Program-made: the position numbers and the translations under genes
Part shown: one piece after another, positions 18,076-28,120 of the stretch
How positions within the stretch are numbered: position 1 is the stretch's first letter
Layout of the letters: the number at the start of each line of letters is the position of its first letter
Assembly (NCBI RefSeq): GCF_947491715.1
Contig: NZ_CANLKR010000014.1
Span: 1-64,000 of the forward strand
DNA length: 64,000 nucleotides
Reading direction: 5' to 3'
DNA from: an uncultured Shewanella sp.
GTDB lineage: Bacteria > Pseudomonadota > Gammaproteobacteria > Enterobacterales > Shewanellaceae
Notes under the pieces: generated by a model
The model's database searches: none
The model's input: only the letters and a program-made list of their open reading frames with translations
Told to the model about the DNA's origin: nothing

Positions 18076-19353
18076 GTGAGCGTTAGTCTATATAATGTGT
18101 CGCTGAAATATATTGGGGCGCCGCACATGCTATTTGAAGATCTTGATCTTGACACTCGTTTATTAAACTCACTTAAAGCTATGGGTCACGATAAACCCAC
18201 AACCATTCAACAAAAAACTATCCCTATGGGTTTAGAGCAACGCGATATTTTAGCTCGAGCTCCGACAGGTACAGGCAAAACAGCCAGCTTTTTGTTACCC
18301 GCAATACAACATTTAATCGACTTTCCAAGACGCTTTAGTGGTCAAGCAAGAGTGTTAATCCTCACCCCTACCCGTGAACTTGCGAGCCAAATTCATCGCT
18401 ATGCATCGCATTTATCAACGGATCTCGATCTTGATATTGGCATTATTACAGGTGGCGTACCATATGGGCCTCAAGAAGAAGCTTTAAAAAATAATATTGA
18501 TATTCTTGTGGCAACCCCCGGCCGCTTAATGGAATATTTAGATAAAGGGCATTTTAATGCCGAAGAAGTCGAAGTATTCGTGATAGATGAAGCTGACAGA
18601 ATGCTGGATATGGGCTTTTCAGCCGTAGTCGAAACCTTAGCGATTGAATCAGTTGGTCGTAAACAAACCATGCTTTTTTCTGCCACATTAGAAGGCAGTG
18701 ATGTCAACCGCTTTTCCATGCAGCTTCTAACCGACCCCATAAAAATTGAAGCCCAATCCCCGCGCAGTGAAAAAGCAAAAATCCATCAGTGGATCCATAT
18801 TGCCGATGACAAACACCATAAGTTTGCTATGTTATGCCACTTATTACGTCAAGAAGATGTCACGCGCGCCATTGTCTTTGTCAAAACCAGAGAAGCGGTT
18901 GCCAGCCTAGAAGGCCAATTGCAACGTGAAGGTATTAGCTGCAGTTTCATGCGCGGTGATATGGAACAAAAACAACGTTTTCAAGCTTTAGGTCGCTTCA
19001 CCAAAGGGGAAGTGAACGTCTTGCTTGCAACCGATGTCGCCGCCCGCGGTATCGATGTGGATGACATATCCCATGTCATTAATTTTGATATGCCTCGCTC
19101 AGCAGACACTTATGTACACAGGATCGGTCGCACGGGACGTGCAGGGGCGAAAGGTACGGCTATTTCACTCGTTGAAGCTCATGATATTCGTGTCGTCGGC
19201 AAAATTGAACGCTATATTGAACAGCCATTAAAGCGCCGTTATATCAAAGAACTCAGACCCAAAAATAAAGAAGCTAAGCCACCCGGAAAGAAAAAAGTGA
19301 AAGTCACAGATAAAAGTTTCAGCAAGAAAAATAAAAAGAAGAAAAAGAAGTAA
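18076..19353 (+). CDS. srmB: DEAD-box RNA helicase SrmB
   Basis: An ATP-dependent RNA helicase that helps early assembly of the 50S ribosomal subunit. Motifs in order: Q motif (PTTIQQKTIP), Walker A APTGTGKT, PTRELA, IDEADRML, SAT, HRIGRTGR. The C-terminus is a Lys-rich tail ending in KKNKKKKKK, typical for RNA binding. The frame begins at a GTG with AGGA eight bases upstream; an ATG at 18127 would give a protein starting MLFEDLDLD, closer to the family start. Either is possible. The SrmB call rests on similarity of the helicase core and on adjacency to trmN6. Confidence 0.88.
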   Translation: MSVSLYNVSLKYIGAPHMLFEDLDLDTRLLNSLKAMGHDKPTTIQQKTIPMGLEQRDILARAPTGTGKTASFLLPAIQHLIDFPRRFSGQARVLILTPTRELASQIHRYASHLSTDLDLDIGIITGGVPYGPQEEALKNNIDILVATPGRLMEYLDKGHFNAEEVEVFVIDEADRMLDMGFSAVVETLAIESVGRKQTMLFSATLEGSDVNRFSMQLLTDPIKIEAQSPRSEKAKIHQWIHIADDKHHKFAMLCHLLRQEDVTRAIVFVKTREAVASLEGQLQREGISCSFMRGDMEQKQRFQALGRFTKGEVNVLLATDVAARGIDVDDISHVINFDMPRSADTYVHRIGRTGRAGAKGTAISLVEAHDIRVVGKIERYIEQPLKRRYIKELRPKNKEAKPPGKKKVKVTDKSFSKKNKKKKKK

Positions 19354-19693
19354 TTTTTGCTTCTTCAATTGGTAACAAAGAGTGAAAATAAAAAGGCACT
19401 ATTCCCTTTAAGCACTCTTTGTTACAAATGTATCTTAGGCTTAAAAAGATCATACCAATAAGTTGACCGACTCTCATAAAGTATAAAAAATAACCACCAA
19501 GAATTAAGTAGCATAACCACTATGAATGATAAGGTTAACTTTAATTACACAGCTAACCGCCCTTTTATTGAATGTCTTTCCCCTCTGTAGGATTTTGATA
19601 CATTTAAAATTCAAAAATCATTTTATCCCATCACCAGAGTCTGTTAATTTATAGAGTAATAATAAGAAACTTTCATTCACAAAGGCGACATTA
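19354..19693. other. intergenic region with long-arm inverted repeat
   Basis: GTAACAAAGAGTG (19372-19384) and CACTCTTTGTTAC (19413-19425) form a perfect 13-bp inverted repeat with a 28-base loop directly after srmB. It may stabilise or end the srmB transcript but no T run follows. The rest is the upstream region of the RND pair and shows nothing clear. Confidence 0.5.
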
Positions 19694-20908
19694 ATGTTAA
19701 AAATTCTATTTAGGAGGCTTTTTCCTCTTTTCATTCTCATTGTTTTTATTTTGACTGCTTTCTTATTAAATAGCACCAAAACACCTCCTGAAGAAAAGCC
19801 TACTACAGATCACGTTCCCATAGTCAATGTGATCCACATTCAGCCTGAAACCATGCCATTCAATTTATCTTCTTATGGCACCGTTAACCCTAAATATAAA
19901 ACCCAATTAGTCACTGAAGTTGCTGGACGTATTATTGATGTCTCCGACAACTTTGTTTCAGGTGGTATCGTCAAAAAAGGGGAAAAGTTAGCCCGTATTG
20001 AGCCCTCAGATTATGAAGCCGATCTGATGCAGGCACAAGCCTCCCTAGCTCAAGCTTTAGCGGCATTAGACGAAGAAAAAGCCAGGGGTGAAGTCGCTAA
20101 AAATGATTGGAAAGGCTACGACAGTAAAGTGGCTCCCGAACTCGGTTTGAGGATCCCCCACCTTAAAAAAGAACAAGCCAATGTTAAATATGCCAAAGCT
20201 TCATTGGCAAGAGCTGAGCGTAATCTAGAACGCACTATTATTCGTGCCCCTTTTGATGGCATTATCAAAAACAGAAATATCGATTTAGGTCAGTATGTCT
20301 CTCTAGGCACCAATATGGGAGAACTGTTTGATACTGACATAGCAGAAATTAGGTTACCGATTACTGACAGTGAATTAGTTTACCTTACGTCAGTGGATCG
20401 CCCCAACACTCAAGTGGAGCTCAGCACACAACTCGCCGGCCAAACACACACTTGGTTAGGGCAAATCATTCGAAGTGAAGGAGTTATTAATACCGATAAT
20501 AGAATGATTTACTTGGTCGCTGAAGTCAAGGATCCTTATTTGAGACGTGATTCAAATACCCATACCACTAAACTAAAATACGGCAGTTTTGTCACCGCTA
20601 AAATCACCGGCCGTACCGTAGAAAACCTCGTTAAATTACCACGAAATCTTGTCCATAATAATCAAGTTACCCTCATAGATAACGATAACAAAGTTGAAAT
20701 ACGTACGGTAAATATTGTGCGTACTGATCTTAATTACGTGTATATAAAAGACAGTTTACGGCTCGGAGATAAAGTCTCTACGACACGATTATTTAATGTA
20801 AAAAATGGTCAAACAGTTAAAGTTATCAGCAATAAAAACCAGTCACAACAAGATAATCCCACTCAAGGAGCTCCGTCAAAAGAGTTAGCTAAGGTCGTTA
20901 AGTCATGA
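19694..20908 (+). CDS. RND efflux periplasmic adaptor
   Basis: A membrane fusion protein of a tripartite RND efflux pump, 404 residues. An N-terminal membrane anchor (about 8-25) is followed by the lipoyl/barrel-sandwich halves, a helical hairpin (ADLMQAQASLAQALAALDEEKA to ASLARAERNLERT), IIRAPFDGIIKNRNIDLGQYV and the beta-barrel. Its stop overlaps the start of the transporter gene by four bases (ATGA), so the two are translationally coupled. No outer-membrane channel gene is in the window, so a shared TolC is likely. Substrate unknown. Confidence 0.92.
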   Translation: MLKILFRRLFPLFILIVFILTAFLLNSTKTPPEEKPTTDHVPIVNVIHIQPETMPFNLSSYGTVNPKYKTQLVTEVAGRIIDVSDNFVSGGIVKKGEKLARIEPSDYEADLMQAQASLAQALAALDEEKARGEVAKNDWKGYDSKVAPELGLRIPHLKKEQANVKYAKASLARAERNLERTIIRAPFDGIIKNRNIDLGQYVSLGTNMGELFDTDIAEIRLPITDSELVYLTSVDRPNTQVELSTQLAGQTHTWLGQIIRSEGVINTDNRMIYLVAEVKDPYLRRDSNTHTTKLKYGSFVTAKITGRTVENLVKLPRNLVHNNQVTLIDNDNKVEIRTVNIVRTDLNYVYIKDSLRLGDKVSTTRLFNVKNGQTVKVISNKNQSQQDNPTQGAPSKELAKVVKS

Positions 20909-23900
20909 ATACTGAAAAAGGAATTATGGCTTGGTTTGCACGTAATCATGTCGCTGCAAACCTACTTATGCTAGCGCTTATCATCGGTGGCTTATTTAGT
21001 GCATTACTGATTAATAAAGAAGTTTTCCCCACCTCAGAACTCAATACCATTAGGGTTTCTGTTGCCTATCCTGGCGCTGCACCTCAAGAAATTGAAGAAG
21101 GCATCAATATTAAAATTGAAGAGTCTATTCAAGATCTTAATGGCATTAAAAAAGTCACCTCCATAGCCAGTGAGGGTGAAGGTACCGTCACGATTGAGGT
21201 GGAAGATAACTATAATCCACAAGATGTGCTCGATGAAGCAAAATTACGCATCGATGCCATATCCACTTTTCCCGCGAATACTGAAAAGCCCCAAATTTAT
21301 AGAATTAAACCTGAAAATAACGTTATTTGGCTCTCGGTATATGGTGATTTAAGCCAGCAACAAATGAAAGAGATGGCCAAATCTATTAGAGATGAATTAG
21401 CTGCACTTCCCGCTATTACTCGCGCACAAATTGGTGGAGTAAGGGATTATGAAATCAGTATAGAGTTATCAGAAGATAAATTGCGAGAATACGGCCTCAC
21501 ATTTGAACAGGTAGCACAAGCAGTACAAAATTCTTCAATTGATTTACCCGGTGGTGCTATTCGTGCCACTGATGGTGATATTTTGTTGAGAACAAAAGGT
21601 CAGGCCTATACTGGCGAAGAATTTTCTCAAATAGTCGTGAGCACGCTCCCTGATGGTAGCCGAATTATGTTGCCCCAAGTGGCCACGATTAAAGATGGAT
21701 TCGAAGAGCGTATAGGGTACACTCGCTTTAATGGACACCCAGCTGCCATTATCGAAATTTTAAGCGTTGATGATCAAAATGCTCTGGAAATTTCGAAGCA
21801 AGTTAAAGCCTATGTCGAAGAAAAAAGACTGCAATTGCCCACTGGCGCCAAACTCGATACTTGGGGGGATTTAACCCATTATCTTCAAGGCCGTCTAAAC
21901 ATGATGTACTCTAATATTTTTTATGGTGCCTTATTAGTATTTATCATCTTAGCCCTCTTTTTAGATTTAAGGCTCGCATTTTGGGTCATGATGGGATTGC
22001 CTATTAGCTTTCTTGGTGCACTGTTCATCATGCCATTAGACCCTTTTTCTTTATCTATTAATATGCTGACATTATTTGCTTTTATTTTAGTGCTAGGTAT
22101 TGTCGTCGACGATGCCATTGTCATAGGTGAAAGCGCATACAGTGAAATTGAAGAAAAAGGGCACTCCCTCGATAATGTCATTAGAGGCGCAAAAAAAGTC
22201 GCCATGCCCGCTACTTTTGGAGTGTTAACCACTATAGCGGCGTTTATTCCTATGCTGCTAGTGTCAGGCCCCCAAGCCATTATCTGGCAATCTATTGGTA
22301 TGGTGGTCATTTTATGCTTGATCTTTTCTCTCATTGAATCAAAACTGATTTTACCCGCTCACCTCGCCCATATGAAGGCGAAAAAGCCCAACGCTAATCC
22401 AAATAAACTTAAACAGTTAAAAATAAAGCTCAATGAAAAATTACATTATTTTATTCATCATCAATACCGTGATTTTTTAACCCGCTGTATTAAGAATCGA
22501 TACAATACTATCGCCATTTTTATCGGCGTACTTATCCTTTCTATTACACTGGTCACTAGTGGCAAAGTCCGCTGGGTCTTTTTCCCTGATATTCCTTCCG
22601 ATTTTATTCAAGTCAATCTAGACATGGATACAGGCAGTTCGGAAGAAAACACCCTAAATGCAGTGCAAGCACTGGAAAATAGCTTATATGCCATTAACGC
22701 TGAATTTGAAAAAGAAACAGGCGCGCAAGTGGTTAAGCACTCTTTTATTAGCCTAAACTCTAGAACATCCGCCTTTATTTTTGCTGAGCTCACTAAGGCA
22801 GAAGATCGCACGCTTACTGGAAATGATATTGCAGCGAAATGGCGCAAAGCTTTACCTGAATTGGTTGGAGTCAAAAAATTAACCATCAACGCCACAACTA
22901 ATAATGGTGGCGGTGATATTTCTTTTCGCCTAACGTCTAATGATCTCACTGAACTTTCACAAGCTGCCGACGCCCTCAAAGCGAAACTCAACACTTTTCA
23001 AGGCGTATATGATATTACTGATAACTTCTCATCAGGCAGTCAAGAAATCCGTTTGCAGATCCGCCCAGAAGCTGAAGCCCTAGGGTTAACATTAGCCGAT
23101 CTTGCTCGCCAAGTACGCTATGGATTTTACGGCTATGAAGCACAGCGCATTTTACGGAATAAAGAAGAAGTCAAAGTCATGGTACGGTATCCATTGGAAC
23201 AAAGACGTACCATAGGCCATTTAGAAAATATGCTTATTCGTACAGCTAATGGTGATGCCATTCCTTTCTCTGCAGCTGCCAATATTGAGCTGGGTGATTC
23301 TTTCTCTTCCATTACTCGAGTCGATGGTCGACGCGCTATCACGATTACCGCTAGTGCAGACAAAAGCAAAGTAGAGCCTTCTAAAGTTGTCGCACAAATT
23401 CAAAAAGATTTCTTCCCAGAGTTAATCCGTCAATATCCTCATATTTCAACGGCACTTGATGGCGGCAGTGCCGAGGAAGAAGATGCACTAATCGGGCTCA
23501 TACAAGGCTTCTTTTTTGCGCTTTTTACAATTTATGCACTCATGGCTATTCCGCTTAAATCTTATAGCCACCCATTAATTGTCATGTCAGTGATCCCTTT
23601 TGGTTTTATCGGGGCCATATTTGGTCATTTCATTATGGGTATCAATCTAAGTGTATTAAGTTTGTGCGGTATCGTTGCATTAACGGGAGTCGTTGTGAAT
23701 GATTCACTTATTTTAGTGGATTTTGTGAACCGTGCACGCGCTGAAGGCTATCCTATTTTAAAAGCGGCAATTGATGCTAGCTGTCATCGTTTTCGCGCTA
23801 TTTTATTAACATCACTTACGACATTTGTAGGTTTAGTGCCCATTTTAGCGGAGAAAAGTTTACAGGCCAAGATTGTGATCCCAATGGCAACCTCTCTTGC

Positions 23901-24033
23901 TTTTGGCATATTATTTGCCACTTTTGTTACCTTAATCTTAGTGCCTATACTGTATATAGTGCTCAATGACATCAAAGTCACTTCAAAGACAATATTCACT
24001 TGGTGGTGGCAACCTCAACACAAGGATCAATAA
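20905..24033 (+). CDS. RND efflux transporter, inner-membrane pump
   Basis: A proton-driven AcrB/MexF-superfamily pump, 1042 residues with twelve membrane helices in two repeats: TM1 near 15-35, a large periplasmic loop, TM2-6 near 335-480, a second loop, TM8-12 near 855-1030. LGIVVDDAIVIGESAYSEIEEKG carries the acidic pair in TM4 used for proton relay, and TGVVVNDSLILVDFVNRAR is the second repeat. It forms an operon with the adaptor and is followed by a strong terminator. It belongs with the uncharacterised HAE-1-like pumps common in marine gammaproteobacteria; substrate not predictable. Confidence 0.93.
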   Translation: MNTEKGIMAWFARNHVAANLLMLALIIGGLFSALLINKEVFPTSELNTIRVSVAYPGAAPQEIEEGINIKIEESIQDLNGIKKVTSIASEGEGTVTIEVEDNYNPQDVLDEAKLRIDAISTFPANTEKPQIYRIKPENNVIWLSVYGDLSQQQMKEMAKSIRDELAALPAITRAQIGGVRDYEISIELSEDKLREYGLTFEQVAQAVQNSSIDLPGGAIRATDGDILLRTKGQAYTGEEFSQIVVSTLPDGSRIMLPQVATIKDGFEERIGYTRFNGHPAAIIEILSVDDQNALEISKQVKAYVEEKRLQLPTGAKLDTWGDLTHYLQGRLNMMYSNIFYGALLVFIILALFLDLRLAFWVMMGLPISFLGALFIMPLDPFSLSINMLTLFAFILVLGIVVDDAIVIGESAYSEIEEKGHSLDNVIRGAKKVAMPATFGVLTTIAAFIPMLLVSGPQAIIWQSIGMVVILCLIFSLIESKLILPAHLAHMKAKKPNANPNKLKQLKIKLNEKLHYFIHHQYRDFLTRCIKNRYNTIAIFIGVLILSITLVTSGKVRWVFFPDIPSDFIQVNLDMDTGSSEENTLNAVQALENSLYAINAEFEKETGAQVVKHSFISLNSRTSAFIFAELTKAEDRTLTGNDIAAKWRKALPELVGVKKLTINATTNNGGGDISFRLTSNDLTELSQAADALKAKLNTFQGVYDITDNFSSGSQEIRLQIRPEAEALGLTLADLARQVRYGFYGYEAQRILRNKEEVKVMVRYPLEQRRTIGHLENMLIRTANGDAIPFSAAANIELGDSFSSITRVDGRRAITITASADKSKVEPSKVVAQIQKDFFPELIRQYPHISTALDGGSAEEEDALIGLIQGFFFALFTIYALMAIPLKSYSHPLIVMSVIPFGFIGAIFGHFIMGINLSVLSLCGIVALTGVVVNDSLILVDFVNRARAEGYPILKAAIDASCHRFRAILLTSLTTFVGLVPILAEKSLQAKIVIPMATSLAFGILFATFVTLILVPILYIVLNDIKVTSKTIFTWWWQPQHKDQ

Positions 24034-24061
24034 GTCACCTTCGTTAAAAAGTTCCCTTTCC

Positions 24062-24102
24062 CACAAAATAAACGCTCCATAGCGTTTATTTTGTGTCTTT
24101 TT
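24062..24102 (+). terminator. RND operon terminator
   Basis: A perfect 15-bp stem (24062-24076 with 24081-24095, loop CCAT) followed by TCTTTTT, 28 bases after the transporter stop. Confidence 0.92.
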
Positions 24103-24152
24103 AATGACCTTTATTTACTTTTGTTAACATAATCGTTAACGATATGCCAGAA

Positions 24153-24174
24153 ATTGAAATGTTAACATTTCAAT
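24153..24174. promoter_or_regulatory. perfect 22-bp palindrome
   Basis: ATTGAAATGTT followed by its exact reverse complement, 140 bases before the PAS/GGDEF-like gene. No T run follows, so an operator for a dimeric regulator is more likely than a terminator. The cognate regulator is not known. Confidence 0.5.
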
Positions 24175-24313
24175 AGCAACCTAAATTAAAAAACTCACCA
24201 TGAAACCTGCCGAACTGTTTTAATTTTTACTGAATAGAAAACTGCTTACTGGGTATATCAGATGGTTTCGTGCTAACATGGCTTGTAAAATAATCATCAT
24301 TTAAATTAGGTTA

Positions 24314-26563
24314 ATGCTAAAGCGAAATTTACCCGTCCTTATCCACGCTCAAGGCCTACATTGGACTCACCAACGTTTACTCGGACTCGCTAGTCAGCTG
24401 TGTATGTTAGCTGTGGCTGTGATTATTGTTACCAGCATTATCATTACATTGGGTGAACGACGCTTACAGGAAGACTGGGCAACACAACGTTACGCTGAAT
24501 TACAAGCCGTTGGTGGGTTAATGGCAGATCGAATTTCTTTTCAACAGTTTAGAACTCAAATGTTGGCACAATCTGAGTCATTAGAAGAATATTTAGACGC
24601 CCCTTCAACAAATAAGCAAGCCTATTTAAAACAGAAATGGCAGGTCATGGTCAACAATGTCCCGACATTACTCGGTGTCGCTTTATATGATACTAAAGGC
24701 CGCTTTGTTTTTGCAACAACGGATGAATTTGGTAAAGAGTCGTTACCGCCTTCCTTATTAAGTAATTCAAGAAATATGGGAGAAAATGAAATTTACACCT
24801 CCCCTCTTGAATTCACCCCAATTGATGGTGTTTTAGAGCCCTATTTATACCAATTAGCCTGGTTAGAAAAAGATGGACATCAAATACAGGGTTATTTAGT
24901 CACTTATCACTCCGTTTCAAAAATGGTTAATAGTATTAAGCCCGCTTTTTCTAGCCAAAAAGCGCCATTAATGATGATTGATACCCAAGGTTTACTTTAT
25001 TCTGGTGCCAACACTCAACCTGAAATTAACCGTTTTCCTCGTGCTTTAGGCGATAGTTTAAAACAAAGTTACCCAGCTTTATGGCGAAAGATGGCCATGA
25101 GTAACTTTGGCCAATTTCATGGTGAAGACGCAACATTTGTCTACTTAAAAATTGAACTAGTAACACAGTATGAAACCCGCAGAGAATACTTTCTAATCTC
25201 CTATGTGCGCAATAGTGATATCGCAGCCAAGTTTCATCAATGGCGCAATATATTAATTATTGCCGCTGTCTTGCTGACCTTATTAGGGGCATTAGCAATC
25301 ATTTTAACCCATCTATATCATTTAGTTCTGCGATCAAGGCAGTTTAGCCTAGAGCTGTCGAATCAATTATTTCACGCTGATATCGGTTGCATGATAGTCA
25401 ATGATCATGGCCGAGTGATCACCGCAAATGAACTCGCTGGAAAGCTATTACAACAAGCAACAGATGAGTTAACAGACAGAAGCTTACAGCGCATTTTACA
25501 ATTAGAAGATGAATTTTATGCACAAGTGCTTGAATTACTTACGCAAAATGAATCTTGGGAAGGCGAAATAAAGATCGATCCTGAGGGCAAGCAAATCTTA
25601 ATCGTTAAAATTCACCTCAAACCTAATGCCGATAAACTATATCGCTACATGATTGTGACTTTTGAGGATATCAGTGAATTAAAACAATACCAAAAAGAAG
25701 TTTACCTTAATCAACTGATCACCGAAAATTCAGTGCCAACAGTATTATCCAATGCTAATGGCCTCATTATTAGAGCTAATCACGCTTTTGATAATATGGT
25801 TAACATCGCTGATCATCAAGATCAAAATTTAACCCAATTGTTAGATAAAGATTTAGGTAAAAACTGGGCTCAAATCACTCAGCAGATTTTTTCCCAAGGT
25901 AGCTGGACAGGTACCATAGATAGCAAAGGAAATGAACAGTTAGAAACCACGACTCAAGCAACCTTAAAAGGCTATTTAGATGAGTCAGGGGAAATTGAAT
26001 ACATTGTCAGTACCTTTGAGCGAACTTTATCACAAAATAACTACTTGCAAGAAGGCGAACTCATTCCCCATCGCAGTACTATTCTAGTTAGCCTTAGGGA
26101 TCTTGATGATTATTTTCATAATATGAGCCCGCTTAACAAAAAGTTTTCAAGTTTACTGTTATTGGATATTACTGCCGAAAGCATGTTAAGCCATATCAGT
26201 GATATTGCCCAAATAGAAAATAGACAAAGAGAGGTCGAGTCTCAACTCTTTAGGGACTTACCTCATCGATATCAGATAGCCAAATGGCAATTAGGTAAAC
26301 TCATTATTATTTTACCTAATACTGATGCCGATCAAGCCCATTATTTTGCTCTTGAATCGCTGAATAAACTGCAAGCCAATGGATTAGGAGACGGGATCTG
26401 TATTGGTATCGCTTCATACCAAGAAAACCAAACCTTAGAGCAATTTTTAAGCAATGCCGAAGTTGCACTAAAGCGAGCTAAACAAACGGGCGAACATAAC
26501 ATTTGCCAAGCTTTTACACGGCATGATCCCTTAAGTATTTCTCCTCCTAAGAAAGGTCATTAA
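24314..26563 (+). CDS. membrane PAS sensor with degenerate GGDEF domain
   Basis: A 749-residue inner-membrane signalling protein. TM1 is about 27-47, a periplasmic sensor of about 260 residues follows, and TM2 is about 312-333. Two PAS-like domains come next (about 350-460 and 470-590). The C-terminus resembles a GGDEF domain: SLLLLDI, IIILPNTDADQA and GICIGIASYQENQTLEQFLSNAEVALKRAKQTGEHNI align with its strands and final helix. Where GGDEF belongs, the sequence reads QLGKL, and the metal-binding positions are lost. It is therefore unlikely to make cyclic di-GMP; it may bind a nucleotide or partner. No EAL domain follows. It overlaps the convergent gene by 17 bp. Confidence 0.82.
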   Translation: MLKRNLPVLIHAQGLHWTHQRLLGLASQLCMLAVAVIIVTSIIITLGERRLQEDWATQRYAELQAVGGLMADRISFQQFRTQMLAQSESLEEYLDAPSTNKQAYLKQKWQVMVNNVPTLLGVALYDTKGRFVFATTDEFGKESLPPSLLSNSRNMGENEIYTSPLEFTPIDGVLEPYLYQLAWLEKDGHQIQGYLVTYHSVSKMVNSIKPAFSSQKAPLMMIDTQGLLYSGANTQPEINRFPRALGDSLKQSYPALWRKMAMSNFGQFHGEDATFVYLKIELVTQYETRREYFLISYVRNSDIAAKFHQWRNILIIAAVLLTLLGALAIILTHLYHLVLRSRQFSLELSNQLFHADIGCMIVNDHGRVITANELAGKLLQQATDELTDRSLQRILQLEDEFYAQVLELLTQNESWEGEIKIDPEGKQILIVKIHLKPNADKLYRYMIVTFEDISELKQYQKEVYLNQLITENSVPTVLSNANGLIIRANHAFDNMVNIADHQDQNLTQLLDKDLGKNWAQITQQIFSQGSWTGTIDSKGNEQLETTTQATLKGYLDESGEIEYIVSTFERTLSQNNYLQEGELIPHRSTILVSLRDLDDYFHNMSPLNKKFSSLLLLDITAESMLSHISDIAQIENRQREVESQLFRDLPHRYQIAKWQLGKLIIILPNTDADQAHYFALESLNKLQANGLGDGICIGIASYQENQTLEQFLSNAEVALKRAKQTGEHNICQAFTRHDPLSISPPKKGH

Positions 26564-27941
26564 GATGGGTGAATTGACTGGGTAGTTCACTCTCACTTAT
26601 TTCAACGATACTGGAGCGATTCATGGTAATTTTATATCGTGCATATCGCATGTCTTGTTTATTCATTCTTGACACTACGATCACGTTAATTTGATAACGC
26701 CTTTCAACGGATGCATGGCTGACCTTTCCATCGCTTTCAGTATAAATCTTCGCTTTTCCTCTCTCTAAATAGCGAGCAAAAGGCGATAAACTAAAATTGA
26801 TTTGTTCTTGAATCGTTGAATAGCCCGCAAGAAAATCTTTATTGGTGACTTTAGTGTAAACGCCATAATGCAGAATTTCTGAGTCAACCTTATTTTGTTT
26901 ATTTCGTTGCTTTAATATATCGGCAACAGCCACAGGCAAATCACTTTTACGGATAAAATCTAACCAAACAAGTTGCTTAGCAATAAGTGATTTACTCGTC
27001 GTATCCAATAATGTTCGACTCCACCTAGGTCGACCTTTACGAATGAACTTCCATAACACATTGCGTATATCTTCTTTAAAAATTTCACGAAATCCATAAA
27101 TAACGGCAAGAGAAAGCACTAAGCTGGTGGTGAGTCCGCTAAACACACCTTGGGCTTTAATAATTAAACTGGAAACAACAATCATCACTAATGCCGTTGC
27201 AACACCTGTCGTCATTTTTTTAAGGCCAACACCTAACAATTTTTTTTCTTCTTTCAATACTACACCTTGCTGGATCAATCGTCTCAGCAATAGCATTTTA
27301 TTCGCGATACGATTAGGATCTTTAATCGTTTGAACTGAATTATATTGGCGCTGTTTGCGGTATTCATTTTCCTTACGACAAAATTGAACAATATCATCAT
27401 AACTTTCACTATACGCACTATCTCTTGGAGAATGTGCTAACAATTTCAATAACTCTTGCTCACAAAGCCAAGAAAGGTAGTTATCTGCATTTTCAAAATA
27501 TGACTTCCATTTAGGATCGCTAGGCTCATTACGCCTAAAACGCTTTAACAGCTGAAAAATTTGATTCGATAGTTCATTAAATGCAGGATAAAATTCACTG
27601 GCCACTTCTATTTGCCTGAGCTCTTTGCAATCAGTTTCCGTCGCTACAGCAAATTGATAAGCAAATAAATTCAAGTACAAACGAAACTCTTCAATGGTTC
27701 GTTTTTTCTGGCTGATAAAGCGGCTTTGAACTAAGGGAAGGTGGATCCCTGGAGAATGATATGAACGCCTTCCCGTGATCCCTGAGTGATAATATTCTTC
27801 TTCATCTAAGCTCTTAGTACTGATCCCCATCTCTTTTGGAAAGAAGAAATACAGCCCAAGATGACGATTCTCACCAACTTCTAATTGATGAATAAACTTA
27901 ATGGATAATGAATCTTCTTGCTTTACACTAATTTTAGACAC
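26547..27941 (-). CDS. membrane protein of unknown function
   Basis: A 464-residue protein with two adjacent hydrophobic stretches near the middle (VATALVMIVVSSLIIKAQGVFSG and LTTSLVLSLAVIYGF, about 247-285), soluble on both sides. The N-terminal half is rich in aromatic and charged residues. The C-terminal part has alternating strands (RYQINVIVVSRMNKQDMRYARYKITMN). No motif of a known enzyme is seen. Two GTG starts are six bases apart; the downstream one has AAAAGG at five bases. It is convergent with, and overlaps, the PAS gene. Confidence 0.72.
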   Translation of the reverse strand: MSKISVKQEDSLSIKFIHQLEVGENRHLGLYFFFPKEMGISTKSLDEEEYYHSGITGRRSYHSPGIHLPLVQSRFISQKKRTIEEFRLYLNLFAYQFAVATETDCKELRQIEVASEFYPAFNELSNQIFQLLKRFRRNEPSDPKWKSYFENADNYLSWLCEQELLKLLAHSPRDSAYSESYDDIVQFCRKENEYRKQRQYNSVQTIKDPNRIANKMLLLRRLIQQGVVLKEEKKLLGVGLKKMTTGVATALVMIVVSSLIIKAQGVFSGLTTSLVLSLAVIYGFREIFKEDIRNVLWKFIRKGRPRWSRTLLDTTSKSLIAKQLVWLDFIRKSDLPVAVADILKQRNKQNKVDSEILHYGVYTKVTNKDFLAGYSTIQEQINFSLSPFARYLERGKAKIYTESDGKVSHASVERRYQINVIVVSRMNKQDMRYARYKITMNRSSIVEISESELPSQFTHLNDLS

Positions 27942-28120
27942 AAGCACCTTTTATTTGACTAAACATAACATACTTAACACACTGACTTTTAAACTATAAT
28001 ACCAGTATAGTCTAATTCACCTTATAGAAGGTACTTAAAACTTGTACATGGCCATTTAAATCAATAACCTTAAACAAAAAATAACAAATACAAAAAATCA
28101 AAAAACACATTTTTATTAAC

